A stretch of 25,591 nt of DNA from an uncultured Lachnospiraceae bacterium (GCA_949076555.1 CARUOB010000046.1:1-25591); one strand, 5' to 3'; numbered from the stretch's first letter, positions 1 to 8,102 are shown. The notes: a model not told the origin generated them from the letters alone. Numbers and translations: made by a program.

Positions 1-5
1 CCCAT

Positions 6-36
6 GCAGGCTTCGTGCCCGCTTTTTTCTTTTTCT
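6..36 (+). terminator. Rho-independent terminator of a gene left of the window
   Basis: GCAGGC (6-11) pairs with GCCCGC (17-22) across a TTCGT loop with one A-C mismatch, followed directly by six T and a further T-rich run. It points rightwards, so it should end a plus-strand gene lying before base 1. That gene would converge with the minus-strand radical SAM gene ending at 63. Confidence 0.7.
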
Positions 37-62
37 ATTCTATCTTATGCACGGCAAAAAAG

Positions 63-954
63 TCAATCCCTTATCCTGCCTTTCTGCGAAATCGCCCGAT
101 GAATCGCATTGAGCACACGCTTTTTATCGGCGCTCCACATAGGCGCCACCAGCGTGCGCTTGTCCCCGTCGCCTGTCAAGCGATGGATGACCATATTTTT
201 CGGAAGCAGGGCAACACACTCCGCCACCAGCTCCACATAGCTTTCGAAGGTGAGCGTTTCGAACTTCCTTTTCCAGATCCGTGCCCCTGATCACATGCAA
301 AAGCTGCAGTTTTATGCCGTCCGCGCGGCTTTTCCCCACATAAGATACCGTGTCAAGCATATCCTGTCTTGACTCACCCGGCAGTCCGAGCATCACATGG
401 GTTATCACTTCGATGCCCCGCGCTTTCAGTCGGTTTACGGCATCGTCGTACACGGATAGCGGATAGCCCCGGCGGATGTAGGCAGCCGTCGCAGGGTGTA
501 TCGTCTGGAGTCCGAGTTCTACCCAGACCGGTTTTATCCGCCTGCACTCACATAACAGGTCAAGCACCTCGTCCGGAAGACAGTCCGGGCGCGTTGCAAC
601 GGACAACACCGCAACATCCTTGTGGTTGATCGCCTCCATATACAGAGAGCGCAGTTTCCCCACAGGCGCATACGTATTTGTAAAAGCCTGAAAATACGCA
701 ATGTATCTGCCATTCTTTATTTTTGCCGCTACCCGGTCCTTCCCCTTTTCGATCTGCTGCGTGATGCTCATCGCGCAATCCCCGGCAAACTCTCCCGAAC
801 CCGCCCCGGAACAGAAAATGCATCCGCGGGTGTCTGTCGTGCCGTCCCGGTTCGGACAGGTAAATCCGCCGTCCAAAGCGATCTTGTACAGTTTTTGGCC
901 AAACGTATCGTGCAAATATTGATTTAGCGTGTACATTTCCATATGAATCCGCAT
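63..954 (-). pseudogene. TIGR01212-family (YhcC-like) radical SAM protein, frameshifted near the C-terminus
   Basis: Radical SAM enzyme of the YhcC/TIGR01212 family, whose substrate is not known to me. The N-terminal part reads as one frame with the family signature FTCPNRDGT and a cysteine cluster ending GCIFC for the 4Fe-4S cluster, then VWVELGLQT and HVMLGLPGE motifs. After LHVIRGTDLEK the frame turns to nonsense and stops at 124. Another frame picks up at about base 260 (ETLTFESYVELVAE, VIHRLTGDGDKRTLVAPMW) and runs to a TGA at 63-65. The two halves together match a full-length family member, perhaps short by a few residues at the joint. Translation could start at 954 or at the internal Met at 936, which opens MYTLNQYL and fits the family better. 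It lies 26 bases after the NlpC/P60 gene and probably shares its transcript. The frameshift is either a real inactivation or a sequence error. Confidence 0.8.
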
Positions 955-980
955 CCGTTCAAACCGCAGTAATACACCGA

Positions 981-2207
981 CTACACAATCCGCCTCACCG
1001 TAATGATATTCCGGTAAGTAGCCGAGGTGATTTTAATCCCCGTCCGCTCCGTGCTGGCGTGTACAATCTGTCCGTTTCCAATATAAATACCGACATGGCC
1101 GCCGTAATAAATCACATCTCCCGGCCTTGCGTCGGAGTAGGACACACCTTTGCCCGCAGTTGACTGCGAGTAGGAGCTTCTGGGAAGACTGATGCCAAAG
1201 TTCTTGTAGACCGACATCACGAAGCCGGAACAGTCTGCCCCGTTTGTCAGGCTCGTGCCGCCCGCCACATAGGGATTTCCGATAAACTTACAGGCATAAT
1301 TCGCGATATCCTGCCCTTTTCCGCCGCCGGACGACGTGGGCTTTGGCGTTTCCTGTTTCTTCGGCTTCTCCTTCGGGTCGGCGTCTTCGTCACCCTGCGC
1401 CAGCAGCTCCTCCTGCTCTTTCCTGCGCTTTTCCTCCTCTTCCTTACGCTTTCTCTCTTCTTCCTCCCGGCGTTTGCGCTCTTCCTCTTCCAGCTTCCTG
1501 ATCTGAGCAGTCTCCTGCTTGATCCGCGCAGTGTAAGTCGCCGCCTCCTGCTTCGCCTTGGTGAGCATCACGCTGTAATTCTCATACTCTTCCTTTTTCT
1601 GGGCAAGCAGCTCCTCCATATAAGCCTGCCCTTCCTGCAGCTCGGCTCTGGAAGTTTCAAGTTCCGACTTATCCTCCTCTAACGTATCCCAAAGTTCCTG
1701 TACACGCTTTACCGTATTCTCGTATTCGGCGAGAAGCCTCCTGTCGTAATCATAAAGCTCTTCCACATACTTCGCTTTATTTACCATGTCGCCCATGCTG
1801 CCTGCGCCGAAAAACATGTGCAGGTAGGAGGAATCGCCCTTTTCGTACATAAACTGGATGCGGATTTTCATGGATTCATACTGCTCGTCCTTCTCCGCCA
1901 CCGCCGCGTCATAGTCAAGCTGCGTCCTGTAAATCTCCTCCTCCTTGTCATTGATCGCCTCTTCGCACAGGTTGATATCCGTGATCAGATTCACCAGTTC
2001 CGCGTCGATCTCCTCAATCTCTTCTTCCACGCCCTCCTGCGCTTCCTGCGCTTCGTCCGCCTGCCGCTGTGCATTTTTCAACTGAGACTGATTTTTCTTC
2101 ACATTATCCCGGAGTTCGGAAATAGTGGTAGCCGAAATCGGATCTACCACGGAAAGAAACAGTATGAAAGATAATATGACGTACAGCCGTCTCTTGTACT
2201 TTTTCAT
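981..2207 (-). CDS. Secreted coiled-coil NlpC/P60 peptidoglycan hydrolase (PcsB/CwlO-like layout)
   Basis: A 408-residue exported cell-wall hydrolase, predicted to cleave peptide stems of peptidoglycan. Residues 1-27 form a signal peptide (basic MKKYKRR, then a hydrophobic stretch ending near SAT). Residues about 30-250 are long, charged coiled coil rich in E, K, Q and R, as in the PcsB/CwlO type. A very acidic-basic run (KRREEEERKRKEEEE) and a KEKPKKQETPKP linker lead to the NlpC/P60 domain at about 298-408. The catalytic triad is visible: Cys326 in DCSGF, His371 in GGHVGIY, and His383 in IVHAS. In CwlO/PcsB-type enzymes the coiled coil usually couples the hydrolase to FtsEX; no ftsEX is visible here. 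The gene sits between a palindromic intergenic element and the frameshifted radical SAM gene. The family is clear; the exact bond cut is inferred. Confidence 0.93.
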   Translation of the reverse strand: MKKYKRRLYVILSFILFLSVVDPISATTISELRDNVKKNQSQLKNAQRQADEAQEAQEGVEEEIEEIDAELVNLITDINLCEEAINDKEEEIYRTQLDYDAAVAEKDEQYESMKIRIQFMYEKGDSSYLHMFFGAGSMGDMVNKAKYVEELYDYDRRLLAEYENTVKRVQELWDTLEEDKSELETSRAELQEGQAYMEELLAQKKEEYENYSVMLTKAKQEAATYTARIKQETAQIRKLEEEERKRREEEERKRKEEEEKRRKEQEELLAQGDEDADPKEKPKKQETPKPTSSGGGKGQDIANYACKFIGNPYVAGGTSLTNGADCSGFVMSVYKNFGISLPRSSYSQSTAGKGVSYSDARPGDVIYYGGHVGIYIGNGQIVHASTERTGIKITSATYRNIITVRRIV

Positions 2208-2244
2208 CTCTCTGCCCTATTGCTGTCGTTTCGAAAATCAGTGC

Positions 2245-2358
2245 GGAGAATGCCGATTTTGGGGCATTCTCCTGTGTGAGACTTAGAACTTCCAAGTCAG
2301 CTATGCTGACTTGGCGAATACAGCCTATGCTGTGAGTGGCTAGAAGTTCTTCTCACAC
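2245..2358. repeat. Composite palindromic intergenic element (cruciform-like)
   Basis: Several perfect inverted repeats are nested between asnS and the NlpC/P60 gene. GGAGAATGCC (2245-2254) pairs with GGCATTCTCC (2263-2272). GTGTGAGA (2274-2281) pairs with TCTCACAC (2351-2358), and inside it GAACTTC (2286-2292) pairs with GAAGTTC (2343-2349). That stem encloses CCAAGTCAGC (2292-2301) with GCTGACTTGG (2305-2314), and a small CAGC/GCTG hairpin (2321-2332). No T-run follows on either strand, so it is not an ordinary intrinsic terminator. It fits a REP/MITE-like element or a structured RNA leader of the NlpC/P60 gene. Confidence 0.75.
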
Positions 2359-2360
2359 GA

Positions 2361-3752
2361 TTATAGTTCGCAGTTGTTAACCGTTCTGGGAAAGGGAACC
2401 ACGTCTCGGATATTGCCCATGCCGGTCAGATACATGACACAGCGCTCAAAGCCAAGCCCGAATCCCGCATGTCTGGCTGACCCGTACTTGCGAAGATCCA
2501 GATAAAACCCGTAATCCTCTTTGTTCAGTCCAAGCTCGTCCATTCTGCGCTCCAGAAGCTCCAGATCGTCCTCTCTCTGGCTGCCGCCGATAATCTCGCC
2601 GATGCCCGGCACCAGACAGTCCATGGCCGCCACGGTCTTCCCGTCCTCGTTTAACTTCATATAGAAAGCCTTGATTTCCTTTGGATAGTCCGTCACAAAT
2701 ACAGGACGCTTAAACTCCTGCTCGGTGAGGAACCGCTCATGCTCGGTCTGTAAATCGCAGCCCCACTCCACCTTGTACTCAAAGCTGTCATTATTCTTTT
2801 TCAGAATCTCGATTGCCTCCGTGTAAGTCACATGGGCAAAGTCGGAATGTAACACATGGTTCAGCCGCTCGATCAGCCCCTTATCCACAAACTGGTTGAA
2901 GAAGTTCATCTCCTCGGGCGCGTTTTCCAGCACGTAGCTGATCACATGTTTGAGCATCGCCTCCGCCACCATCATATCGTCCGTCAGATCGGCAAAAGCC
3001 ATCTCCGGCTCAATCATCCAGAACTCCGCCGCGTGTCTGGTCGTATTGGAATTTTCCGCACGGAACGTAGGCCCGAATGTGTATACATTCTTAAACGCGA
3101 AGGCATATGTCTCCACATTTAACTGTCCGCTCACCGTCAGGTTGGTGGGCTTGCCGAAGAAATCCGCGCTGTAGTCAACCTGTCCGTCCTGCGTCTGCGG
3201 CAGATTGTTCAAATCCATGGTCGTCACCTGAAACATCTCGCCCGCGCCCTCACAATCGCTGCCCGTGATAATGGGCGTGTGCACATAGACGAAGCCTCTC
3301 TCCTGAAAGAACGTGTGAATCGCGTAAGCGATCAGAGAACGCACGCGGAACACCGCCTGAAAAGTATTCGTTCTGGGGCGCAGATGGGAAATGGTGCGCA
3401 GATACTCGAAACTGTGTCTCTTTTTCTGCAGCGGATAATCCGCCGTGGACATTCCCTCCACGATAATTTCCTCCGCCTGCATTTCAAATTTCTGCTTCGC
3501 CTGGGGCGTAGCCACGATCTTTCCCCGCGCCACAATGGCGGAACCCACGTTCAGTTTAGAAATCGACTCGAAATTTTCAAGGCCGTCCGCATAGACAATC
3601 TGCAGCGGCTCAAAAAAGGTGCCGTCGTTTGCCACGATAAAACCGAAAGTCTTGGAGTCCCGGATGCTTCTGACCCAGCCGCCCACCGTTACTTCCTTAT
3701 CAATGTACGCTTCGCTGTTACGGTACAAATCTTTGATATCTGTCAAATCCAT
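2361..3752 (-). CDS. asnS: Asparagine--tRNA ligase
   Basis: Class IIb aminoacyl-tRNA synthetase that charges tRNA-Asn in the cytoplasm. The protein has 463 residues, the usual length. Residues about 18-100 form the OB-fold anticodon-binding domain (VTVGGWVRSIRDSKTFGFI). The catalytic domain carries motif 2 as FRAENSNTTRH (230-240) and motif 3 as GLGFER (432-437). It ends in VVPFPRTVNNCEL, typical of AsnRS rather than AspRS. The start at 3752 has a clear AGAGGAGG site seven bases upstream. It starts 31 bases after the stop of the FKBP lipoprotein gene, so they may be cotranscribed. I see no T-box leader in that short gap. Confidence 0.97.
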   Translation of the reverse strand: MDLTDIKDLYRNSEAYIDKEVTVGGWVRSIRDSKTFGFIVANDGTFFEPLQIVYADGLENFESISKLNVGSAIVARGKIVATPQAKQKFEMQAEEIIVEGMSTADYPLQKKRHSFEYLRTISHLRPRTNTFQAVFRVRSLIAYAIHTFFQERGFVYVHTPIITGSDCEGAGEMFQVTTMDLNNLPQTQDGQVDYSADFFGKPTNLTVSGQLNVETYAFAFKNVYTFGPTFRAENSNTTRHAAEFWMIEPEMAFADLTDDMMVAEAMLKHVISYVLENAPEEMNFFNQFVDKGLIERLNHVLHSDFAHVTYTEAIEILKKNNDSFEYKVEWGCDLQTEHERFLTEQEFKRPVFVTDYPKEIKAFYMKLNEDGKTVAAMDCLVPGIGEIIGGSQREDDLELLERRMDELGLNKEDYGFYLDLRKYGSARHAGFGLGFERCVMYLTGMGNIRDVVPFPRTVNNCEL

Positions 3753-3783
3753 TTTCGTTTCCTCCTCTTATGATTTCTTGTTT

Positions 3784-4875
3784 TCAGTCCGCGCTTGCCG
3801 CCTTTTCCTGAATATTTCCGTTCTCTTTTAAAAATGCGATCACTTTTTTGCGCATCAGATCTTCCTTCAACGCTTCCACGTCCACGCTCTTTTTCAATTC
3901 CTCTTCGGAGGCGTAGCCGTAAATCGTCATCAACGAGGCAGTCTCTTCGGCCACCTCTTCCTCTGTCGGCATAAGCCCCTCTTTGTCCGCAATCGCCTGA
4001 TACATGATATACTGCTTTGCCATCCTCAGGCCCTCTTCATCGAAAAGCGCACGGTATCCCGCCTCGTCAAGTCCCTGATAAAGCTGCATATACTGCATAA
4101 GGGACATACCGATAGAGGCCGCTCTTACACTCATATTGTTCTCTATGCTTGTGATAAAACGCTGCACCATCTCCTCCGGCGGGTCCTGAAACGTACTGTT
4201 TTCCATAATGGCAGACGCCATAGCAGTCTCAATCTCATTATCATAAGTGCTCTGCACAGACTGGTCATAGAGCTGATAAACGTAGTCGTTCAGCTCCTTG
4301 GCTGTCTGCGCGCCGCCCATATTATAGCCCTCTTCGCCAAGCTGTTTCACAAGCGCGTCCGTAAGTTCGGGCGCCTGACTCTCGCTGATGCTGTTCACCG
4401 TCACTTCAAACACAACGTCCTCTCCCGCCAGATCGGGATTGGTATAGGGGTCGGGAAACGTCAGATTTAAGCGCCGTGTCTCCCCGATATCCGCCCCGAT
4501 CAGCCCTTCCTCGAAGCCCTCTATAAACTGTCCGGAACCGATCGTCAGATCAAAGTCCGCTCCCGTGCCGCCCTCAAATGCCACATCATCGTGATACCCC
4601 ACAAAGTCGATGTTCGCCACATCGCCTTCCTGTACCGCCCTGTCCGTCACCGGTACTTTCTCCGCCTTCGGCGCCAGATAATTATCGTAAATGTAGCTGT
4701 CCACCGCGCCCTCCGGCACCTCCAGCTTACTGACCGCGGCCTCAATGCCCGTATAAGCGCCGAGCGTCACATATTTCTCTGCCTTTATATCCTTTAAATA
4801 TTCCTTACTGCCACAGGCAGTCAGAAACAGCGATGAGGCAAACACCGCTGCGACAACACCGATTTTTCTTTTCAT
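3784..4875 (-). CDS. Trigger-factor-like FKBP-type peptidyl-prolyl isomerase lipoprotein
   Basis: A 363-residue membrane-anchored lipoprotein likely to help fold exported proteins outside the membrane. The signal peptide ends with lipobox LTAC, Cys21 being the lipidated residue. Residues about 83-162 form an FKBP domain (GDVANIDFVGY, IGSGQFIEGFEEGLIG, and FPDPYTNPDLAGEDVVFEV), which matches the PPIase domain of trigger factor. Residues about 165-350 are helical and acidic, like the trigger factor C-terminal chaperone domain. The ribosome-binding N-terminal domain of true trigger factor is absent and the lipobox replaces it, so this is an extracytoplasmic relative, functionally nearer to PrsA-type foldases. 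A start at 4875 is preceded by a GAGGAATTGAGGAG purine-rich site. Its likely promoter lies at 4953-4982. Confidence 0.9.
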   Translation of the reverse strand: MKRKIGVVAAVFASSLFLTACGSKEYLKDIKAEKYVTLGAYTGIEAAVSKLEVPEGAVDSYIYDNYLAPKAEKVPVTDRAVQEGDVANIDFVGYHDDVAFEGGTGADFDLTIGSGQFIEGFEEGLIGADIGETRRLNLTFPDPYTNPDLAGEDVVFEVTVNSISESQAPELTDALVKQLGEEGYNMGGAQTAKELNDYVYQLYDQSVQSTYDNEIETAMASAIMENSTFQDPPEEMVQRFITSIENNMSVRAASIGMSLMQYMQLYQGLDEAGYRALFDEEGLRMAKQYIMYQAIADKEGLMPTEEEVAEETASLMTIYGYASEEELKKSVDVEALKEDLMRKKVIAFLKENGNIQEKAASAD

Positions 4876-4952
4876 ATCTCCTCAATTCCTCTTTTCTCAA
4901 ATCAAAATGATAGCTGCCCGGTATCTTCACACCTGCTGTAAATTCAACCCTT

Positions 4953-4982
4953 ATCTTACCACAGCCCTCCTTCATTTGTCTA
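4953..4982 (-). promoter_or_regulatory. Probable sigma-A promoter of the FKBP lipoprotein gene
   Basis: On the minus strand TAGACA (4977-4982) and TAAGAT (4953-4958) are separated by 18 bases, with a TG dinucleotide just upstream of the -10. This is a good but not perfect match to the vegetative consensus, and it lies about 80 bases upstream of the start at 4875. Confidence 0.5.
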
Positions 4983-5134
4983 TATCCGGCCGTCTCTATT
5001 TCGCGGCGCGCAGCGCCACCATGGCCAGCGTCAGCCTCTTTGTAAAACCTGCCGCGCATAAAACCGTAATTCAGCCTTCGCCTTCACTGCCACGTCTGAT
5101 GCACACAAAATGCTCCAAAGTCGTATTTTGACGC

Positions 5135-5163
5135 TTGCGTTACACGCAGATCAATGATAAAAT
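5135..5163 (+). promoter_or_regulatory. Possible promoter of the small membrane protein gene
   Basis: TTGCGT (5135-5140) and TAAAAT (5158-5163) are 17 bases apart. The -10 matches well and the -35 only weakly; a better -35-like TTGACG sits at 5128-5133 but at poor spacing. The gene start follows at 5200. Confidence 0.35.
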
Positions 5164-5199
5164 ATTTTTTACATATATTTTGAGAACGGAGGCATTCCC

Positions 5200-5676
5200 A
5201 TGAGTACGTTTACCATTGTCTTACTGGTGATTTTGGCGGTTATGCTGATCGCCGTAGTCGTATTATATTTCTTAGGAAAGAAGGCCCAGAAAAAACAGGC
5301 CGAGCAGCAGGCACAGATCGATGCGATGAAGCAGACCGTATCCATGCTCATCATCGATAAAAAGCGGATGAAGCTGAAAGATGCCGGACTGCCCCCTGTC
5401 ATATTGGAGCAGACGCCCAAGCTCCTGCGCGGCTCTAAACTTCCCGTAGTGAAAGCTAAAGTAGGACCGCAGATCATGACCCTTATCTGCGAAGAGAAAA
5501 TTTTCGACGCGGTTCCCGTCAAGAAGGAAGTGAAGGCCGTTGTCAGCGGCATCTACATCACGGACGTAAAGGGTCTTCACGGCAGAGCGCCGGTTGTGGA
5601 GCAGAAGAAAAAGAGCAAATTCAAACAAATGGTTGAAAGAATGCAGGAGAAAGCAGGGGCTAAGCCCGTTAAATAA
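5200..5676 (+). CDS. Small membrane-anchored protein of unknown function
   Basis: I do not recognise a named family. The 158-residue product has one N-terminal transmembrane helix (about 4-26, TIVLLVILAVMLIAVVVLYF) followed by a basic, Gln-rich stretch (KKAQKKQAEQQAQ) that probably forms a short cytoplasmic coiled coil. The middle (about 45-130) is a compact, mixed domain with LPPVILEQTPKLLRG, VGPQIMTLICEEKIFDAVPVKKEVKAVVSGIYI, ending KGLHGR. The C-terminus is strongly basic (KKKSKFKQMVERMQEKAGAKPVK) and may bind nucleic acid or phospholipid. A GGAGG site lies ten bases before the ATG. The gene is monocistronic, with a terminator at 5730-5771. The orderly composition and good translation signals make it a real gene. 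Confidence 0.85.
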   Translation: MSTFTIVLLVILAVMLIAVVVLYFLGKKAQKKQAEQQAQIDAMKQTVSMLIIDKKRMKLKDAGLPPVILEQTPKLLRGSKLPVVKAKVGPQIMTLICEEKIFDAVPVKKEVKAVVSGIYITDVKGLHGRAPVVEQKKKSKFKQMVERMQEKAGAKPVK

Positions 5677-5729
5677 CCGGCGTAAATGGCTTCAATATAC
5701 GCCGTGCGCACCGCTTCGCAAACATAGCA

Positions 5730-5771
5730 CAGCAGCTTTACGATAATAACGTAAAACTGCTGTTTTCTTTT
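5730..5771 (+). terminator. Rho-independent terminator after the small membrane protein
   Basis: CAGCAG-C-TTTACG (5730-5742) pairs with CGTAAA-A-CTGCTG (5750-5762) around an ATAATAA loop, followed by TTTTCTTTT. It overlaps the last codons of the converging DUF1934 gene. A second weaker hairpin, CGGCGTA (5678-5684) with TACGCCG (5698-5704), lies between. Confidence 0.85.
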
Positions 5772-6190
5772 GAGCGGATGTCGATTTTGATGTGGCAGTC
5801 CGAGAAAAACTCATAATTGATGTCCAGCGCATAGTCCACATCCACCACGATATTATCTTCCTTTTCGTCAATCGTTATCCGTTTCGTATCAATTCCCACC
5901 AAAATTTGTCCAAAAGGCGTATTGTAGTTCGACAAATTCTTTTTGTTTTCCTGAAAAACCATATGTACATTCACGAGGCCGTGACGTGTCAGCTCCACCA
6001 TCTGTCCTCCAAATTTGAGACGGTTCTTCGTCGCGCGGTCAAACCCTTCCGTGACCTCCTCATAAACCACATAGTGTTTGTCGTTCTTCTTATAATAATC
6101 GCCCACAGTGACCATTTCGATCTGATCGGCGTTCTCCTCACGCTGATCAAACTGGAGTCCCTGTAAAGTCAACAACACTTCTTTCGTCAT
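5738..6190 (-). CDS. DUF1934 domain protein (YwiB-like beta-barrel)
   Basis: A 150-residue protein matching the DUF1934/YwiB family, predicted to fold as a calycin-like beta-barrel of unknown role. The visible pattern is alternating beta-strands: EVLLTLQGLQ at the start, HYVVYEEVTEG, the KNRLKFGGQMVELTRHG segment near the middle, TPFGQILVGIDTKRITI, and DVDYALDINYEFFSDCHIKIDIR at the end. A GGAGGG site precedes the ATG at 6190. It starts 47 bases after the murI stop. In related Clostridia this family commonly lies beside murI and argS; argS is not present here, so the operon ends with this gene. Function cannot be inferred beyond a link with cell wall or translation genes by context. Confidence 0.88.
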   Translation of the reverse strand: MTKEVLLTLQGLQFDQREENADQIEMVTVGDYYKKNDKHYVVYEEVTEGFDRATKNRLKFGGQMVELTRHGLVNVHMVFQENKKNLSNYNTPFGQILVGIDTKRITIDEKEDNIVVDVDYALDINYEFFSDCHIKIDIRSKENSSFTLLS

Positions 6191-6237
6191 ATTTCCCTCC
6201 GTTTCGAAGCATTTTGCGCCGAGGACGCGGGCAGCAT

Positions 6238-7071
6238 TTAAAATTCGTCAATCCGGATCACCTTTGCGGACAAAATGCCGTAAGGCAAAATGGAGTTGGC
6301 AAACTGCCGAAATTTATCGGCGGCATCACTGACAAAAAAGCGGTACAGCTCCGTCCCCAGCCCCGGTCTGTGCTCACTCTCCAGACCGTGTTCCGCAAGA
6401 AGCGCCTTCAGTTCCCTTGCCGTCTCATAGGCAGGGTTGACCAAAGTCACACCCTCCCCCATTATTTTTCCCACAGTGGAGCGCAGCATCGGATAATGGG
6501 TGCAGCCCAGAATCAAGGTATCAATTCCACTGTCGATCAGCTCCGTCAGATAGCGGCGGGCGATCTCGTCCGTCACCGGGTCCTCCCAAAGCCCCTCCTC
6601 CACCAGTGGTACAAAGAGCGGACAGGCTTTTCCGATAATGTCAACACGATTGTCGTTTTCTTTTATGTACCTGCTGTATATGCCGCTGTCTATGGTGGCC
6701 GCCGTGGCCACGACGCCGATTTTCTTATTCGAGGTAGCCGCAAGAGCCGCCCTGGCCCCCGGCTTCACCACTCCGATCATCGGGATATCCACCTCTTTTT
6801 CCAGATCCTCCAACGCGTAAGCGCTGGCCGTATTGCAGGCCACCACGATAGCTTTCACCTGCTGCGTTTTCAAAAAACGCACGATCTGCCCGGAATATCT
6901 TGTCACCGTCTCCTTCGACTTATTTCCGTAGGGCACCCGCGCCGTGTCTCCGAAATATACGATCCGCTCGTTGGGGAGCTGACGCATGATCTCACGGGCC
7001 ACAGTCAGCCCTCCCACCCCCGAATCAAACACGCCTATGGGACTGTTATGCCACTCTTCCTGTCCGTTCAT
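6238..7071 (-). CDS. murI: Glutamate racemase
   Basis: Cofactor-independent racemase that makes D-glutamate from L-glutamate for peptidoglycan precursor synthesis in the cytoplasm. The 277-residue length is typical. The substrate-binding motif FDSGVGG is at 15-21, and the two catalytic cysteines are Cys79 in VACNTA and Cys190 in GCTHYP. GDTARVPYG (41-49) is the usual family loop. A GGAAGGG-type site lies upstream of the start at 7071. The gene follows the small secreted protein by 15 bases and precedes DUF1934 by 47, so the three are probably one transcript downstream of ispE and gntR. Confidence 0.97.
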   Translation of the reverse strand: MNGQEEWHNSPIGVFDSGVGGLTVAREIMRQLPNERIVYFGDTARVPYGNKSKETVTRYSGQIVRFLKTQQVKAIVVACNTASAYALEDLEKEVDIPMIGVVKPGARAALAATSNKKIGVVATAATIDSGIYSRYIKENDNRVDIIGKACPLFVPLVEEGLWEDPVTDEIARRYLTELIDSGIDTLILGCTHYPMLRSTVGKIMGEGVTLVNPAYETARELKALLAEHGLESEHRPGLGTELYRFFVSDAADKFRQFANSILPYGILSAKVIRIDEF

Positions 7072-7086
7072 GGTTCCCGACCCTTC

Positions 7087-7332
7087 CTAATCCTTCCCGG
7101 CAGACAGATTTTCCTCCAACCATTCCAAAAACCTGCTGCTTATCACAATCTCATCCCCGGAGGCATGCCAGACCTCCATCGCCCCGGTCTGCTCTAAAAC
7201 AGCGTCCGTCTGCGTTCCTTCCGGCATTACCGCCTCGCAGGTCTCCTGCGTAAAACACAGTTCCGGATAAAATATCCCCCACCAGACTGCCGCAAAGAGG
7301 CAGGCCGCCAACGTTTTTGTCTTTTTCTTCAT
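7087..7332 (-). CDS. Small secreted protein of unknown function
   Basis: An 81-residue product that I cannot assign. It begins MKKKTKTLAACLFAAVWWGIF, a good signal peptide or single membrane anchor, then a short acidic exported part (about 55 residues) with two Cys (CFTQETC), which could form a disulfide. ATG at 7332 is preferred because GGGAG lies about 9 bases upstream; a GTG at 7341 is also in frame but sits directly on that site. It lies 74 bases after gntR and 15 before murI, so it is likely cotranscribed with murI. No domain is visible, and small size leaves some doubt that it is functional. Confidence 0.6.
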   Translation of the reverse strand: MKKKTKTLAACLFAAVWWGIFYPELCFTQETCEAVMPEGTQTDAVLEQTGAMEVWHASGDEIVISSRFLEWLEENLSAGKD

Positions 7333-7406
7333 GATCCACACTCCCGTCTGTCATTTTCTTTGACATTGGGAGTATTCCCGCTTTGGGCCGCCCTGATACA
7401 GCTTTT

Positions 7407-8102
7407 TTAATGTCTGTGCTGTTTTCCTCCGGGATCGATGCGGATCTGCCTGATAATAGACCGCTCCTGATTGTCAATGTGAAGCCTCGCCGCGGCCGCC
7501 GCTTTCTCTCTGTCGCCGTTCATAATACTCTCATATATCATCCTATGCTCATTGACCAGATTTTCATGCCCGCTCTCATCCTTGATGTACTCAAAGCGGT
7601 AACGGTACATCTGCTCGGACAGATTATTGATCAACTGGATCAACCTCTGGTTTCCCGTCGCCTGCACAATGATATCGTGCAGCGCCACGTCCGCTTCCGC
7701 GATGGTCACCACATCTCCCGTCCTGGTGGCCTCCTCAAAGCTGTCGCAGGCTTTTTTTAGCGCCACCTTTCCCTCCGGCGTAATCCTGTCGCAGGCAAGC
7801 TCGGCGCAGAGCGCGTCCAGCGCGCGTCTCACCTCAAGCACATCCTGTAAACTTTTCTTCGTGATCTGAGCCACCTCCGCGCCGCGCCTGGGAATCATGG
7901 TCACCAGCCCTTCCAGTTCCAGCTTTCGGATCGCTTCCCGGATCGGCGTGCGGCTCACCCCCAGACGGTTCGCCAGATGGATCTCCATCAGTCTCTCCCC
8001 CGGTTTCAGTTCGCCCGTCAAAATGGCACGGCGCAGTGTGTTAAATACCACATCCCGCAAAGGAAGAAATTCATCCATATTCACAGTGAAATCATGATCC
8101 AT
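7407..8102 (-). CDS. GntR-family transcriptional regulator, FadR/FCD subfamily
   Basis: A 231-residue DNA-binding regulator. The N-terminal winged helix-turn-helix (about 13-77) shows LRRAILTGELKPGERL, the recognition region LGVSRTPIREAIRKLELEGL and the wing PRRGAEV. The C-terminal all-helical FCD domain (about 85-210) keeps the usual metal-binding set: Asp and His in DVALHD, His in NEHRMIYE, and His in RLHIDN. The ligand is unknown; FCD proteins usually sense small carboxylates. The ATG at 8102 has a strong AAGGGGGG site; a longer frame to 8162 would overlap ispE and lacks one. It starts 14 bases after the ispE stop, so ispE and gntR are cotranscribed. Palindromes in the ispE promoter suggest that it regulates its own transcript. 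Confidence 0.93.
   Translation of the reverse strand: MDHDFTVNMDEFLPLRDVVFNTLRRAILTGELKPGERLMEIHLANRLGVSRTPIREAIRKLELEGLVTMIPRRGAEVAQITKKSLQDVLEVRRALDALCAELACDRITPEGKVALKKACDSFEEATRTGDVVTIAEADVALHDIIVQATGNQRLIQLINNLSEQMYRYRFEYIKDESGHENLVNEHRMIYESIMNGDREKAAAAARLHIDNQERSIIRQIRIDPGGKQHRH

Larger units (their letters stand above)
4876..5199. other. 324-base divergent intergenic region without a gene
   Basis: It separates the FKBP lipoprotein (minus) from the small membrane protein (plus). It holds the putative minus-strand promoter at 4953-4982 and a plus-strand one at 5135-5163. The middle (about 4985-5080) is GC-rich and can be read for some distance in several frames, but none resembles a known protein or has a convincing start. 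Confidence 0.5.

Noticed and set aside
2104..2295. 63-codon minus-strand frame across the start of the NlpC/P60 gene
   Set aside because: It runs through the palindromic element and overlaps a gene with clear signal peptide and domain, and it has no ribosome site.
3753..3783. T-box riboswitch before asnS
   Set aside because: Only 31 bases separate asnS from the upstream stop, too short for a T-box, and no NGG specifier or antiterminator is present.
6214..7197. Long plus-strand open frame opposite murI
   Set aside because: It is a His- and Arg-rich antisense frame over a gene with clear catalytic motifs, and it has no ribosome site or family resemblance.
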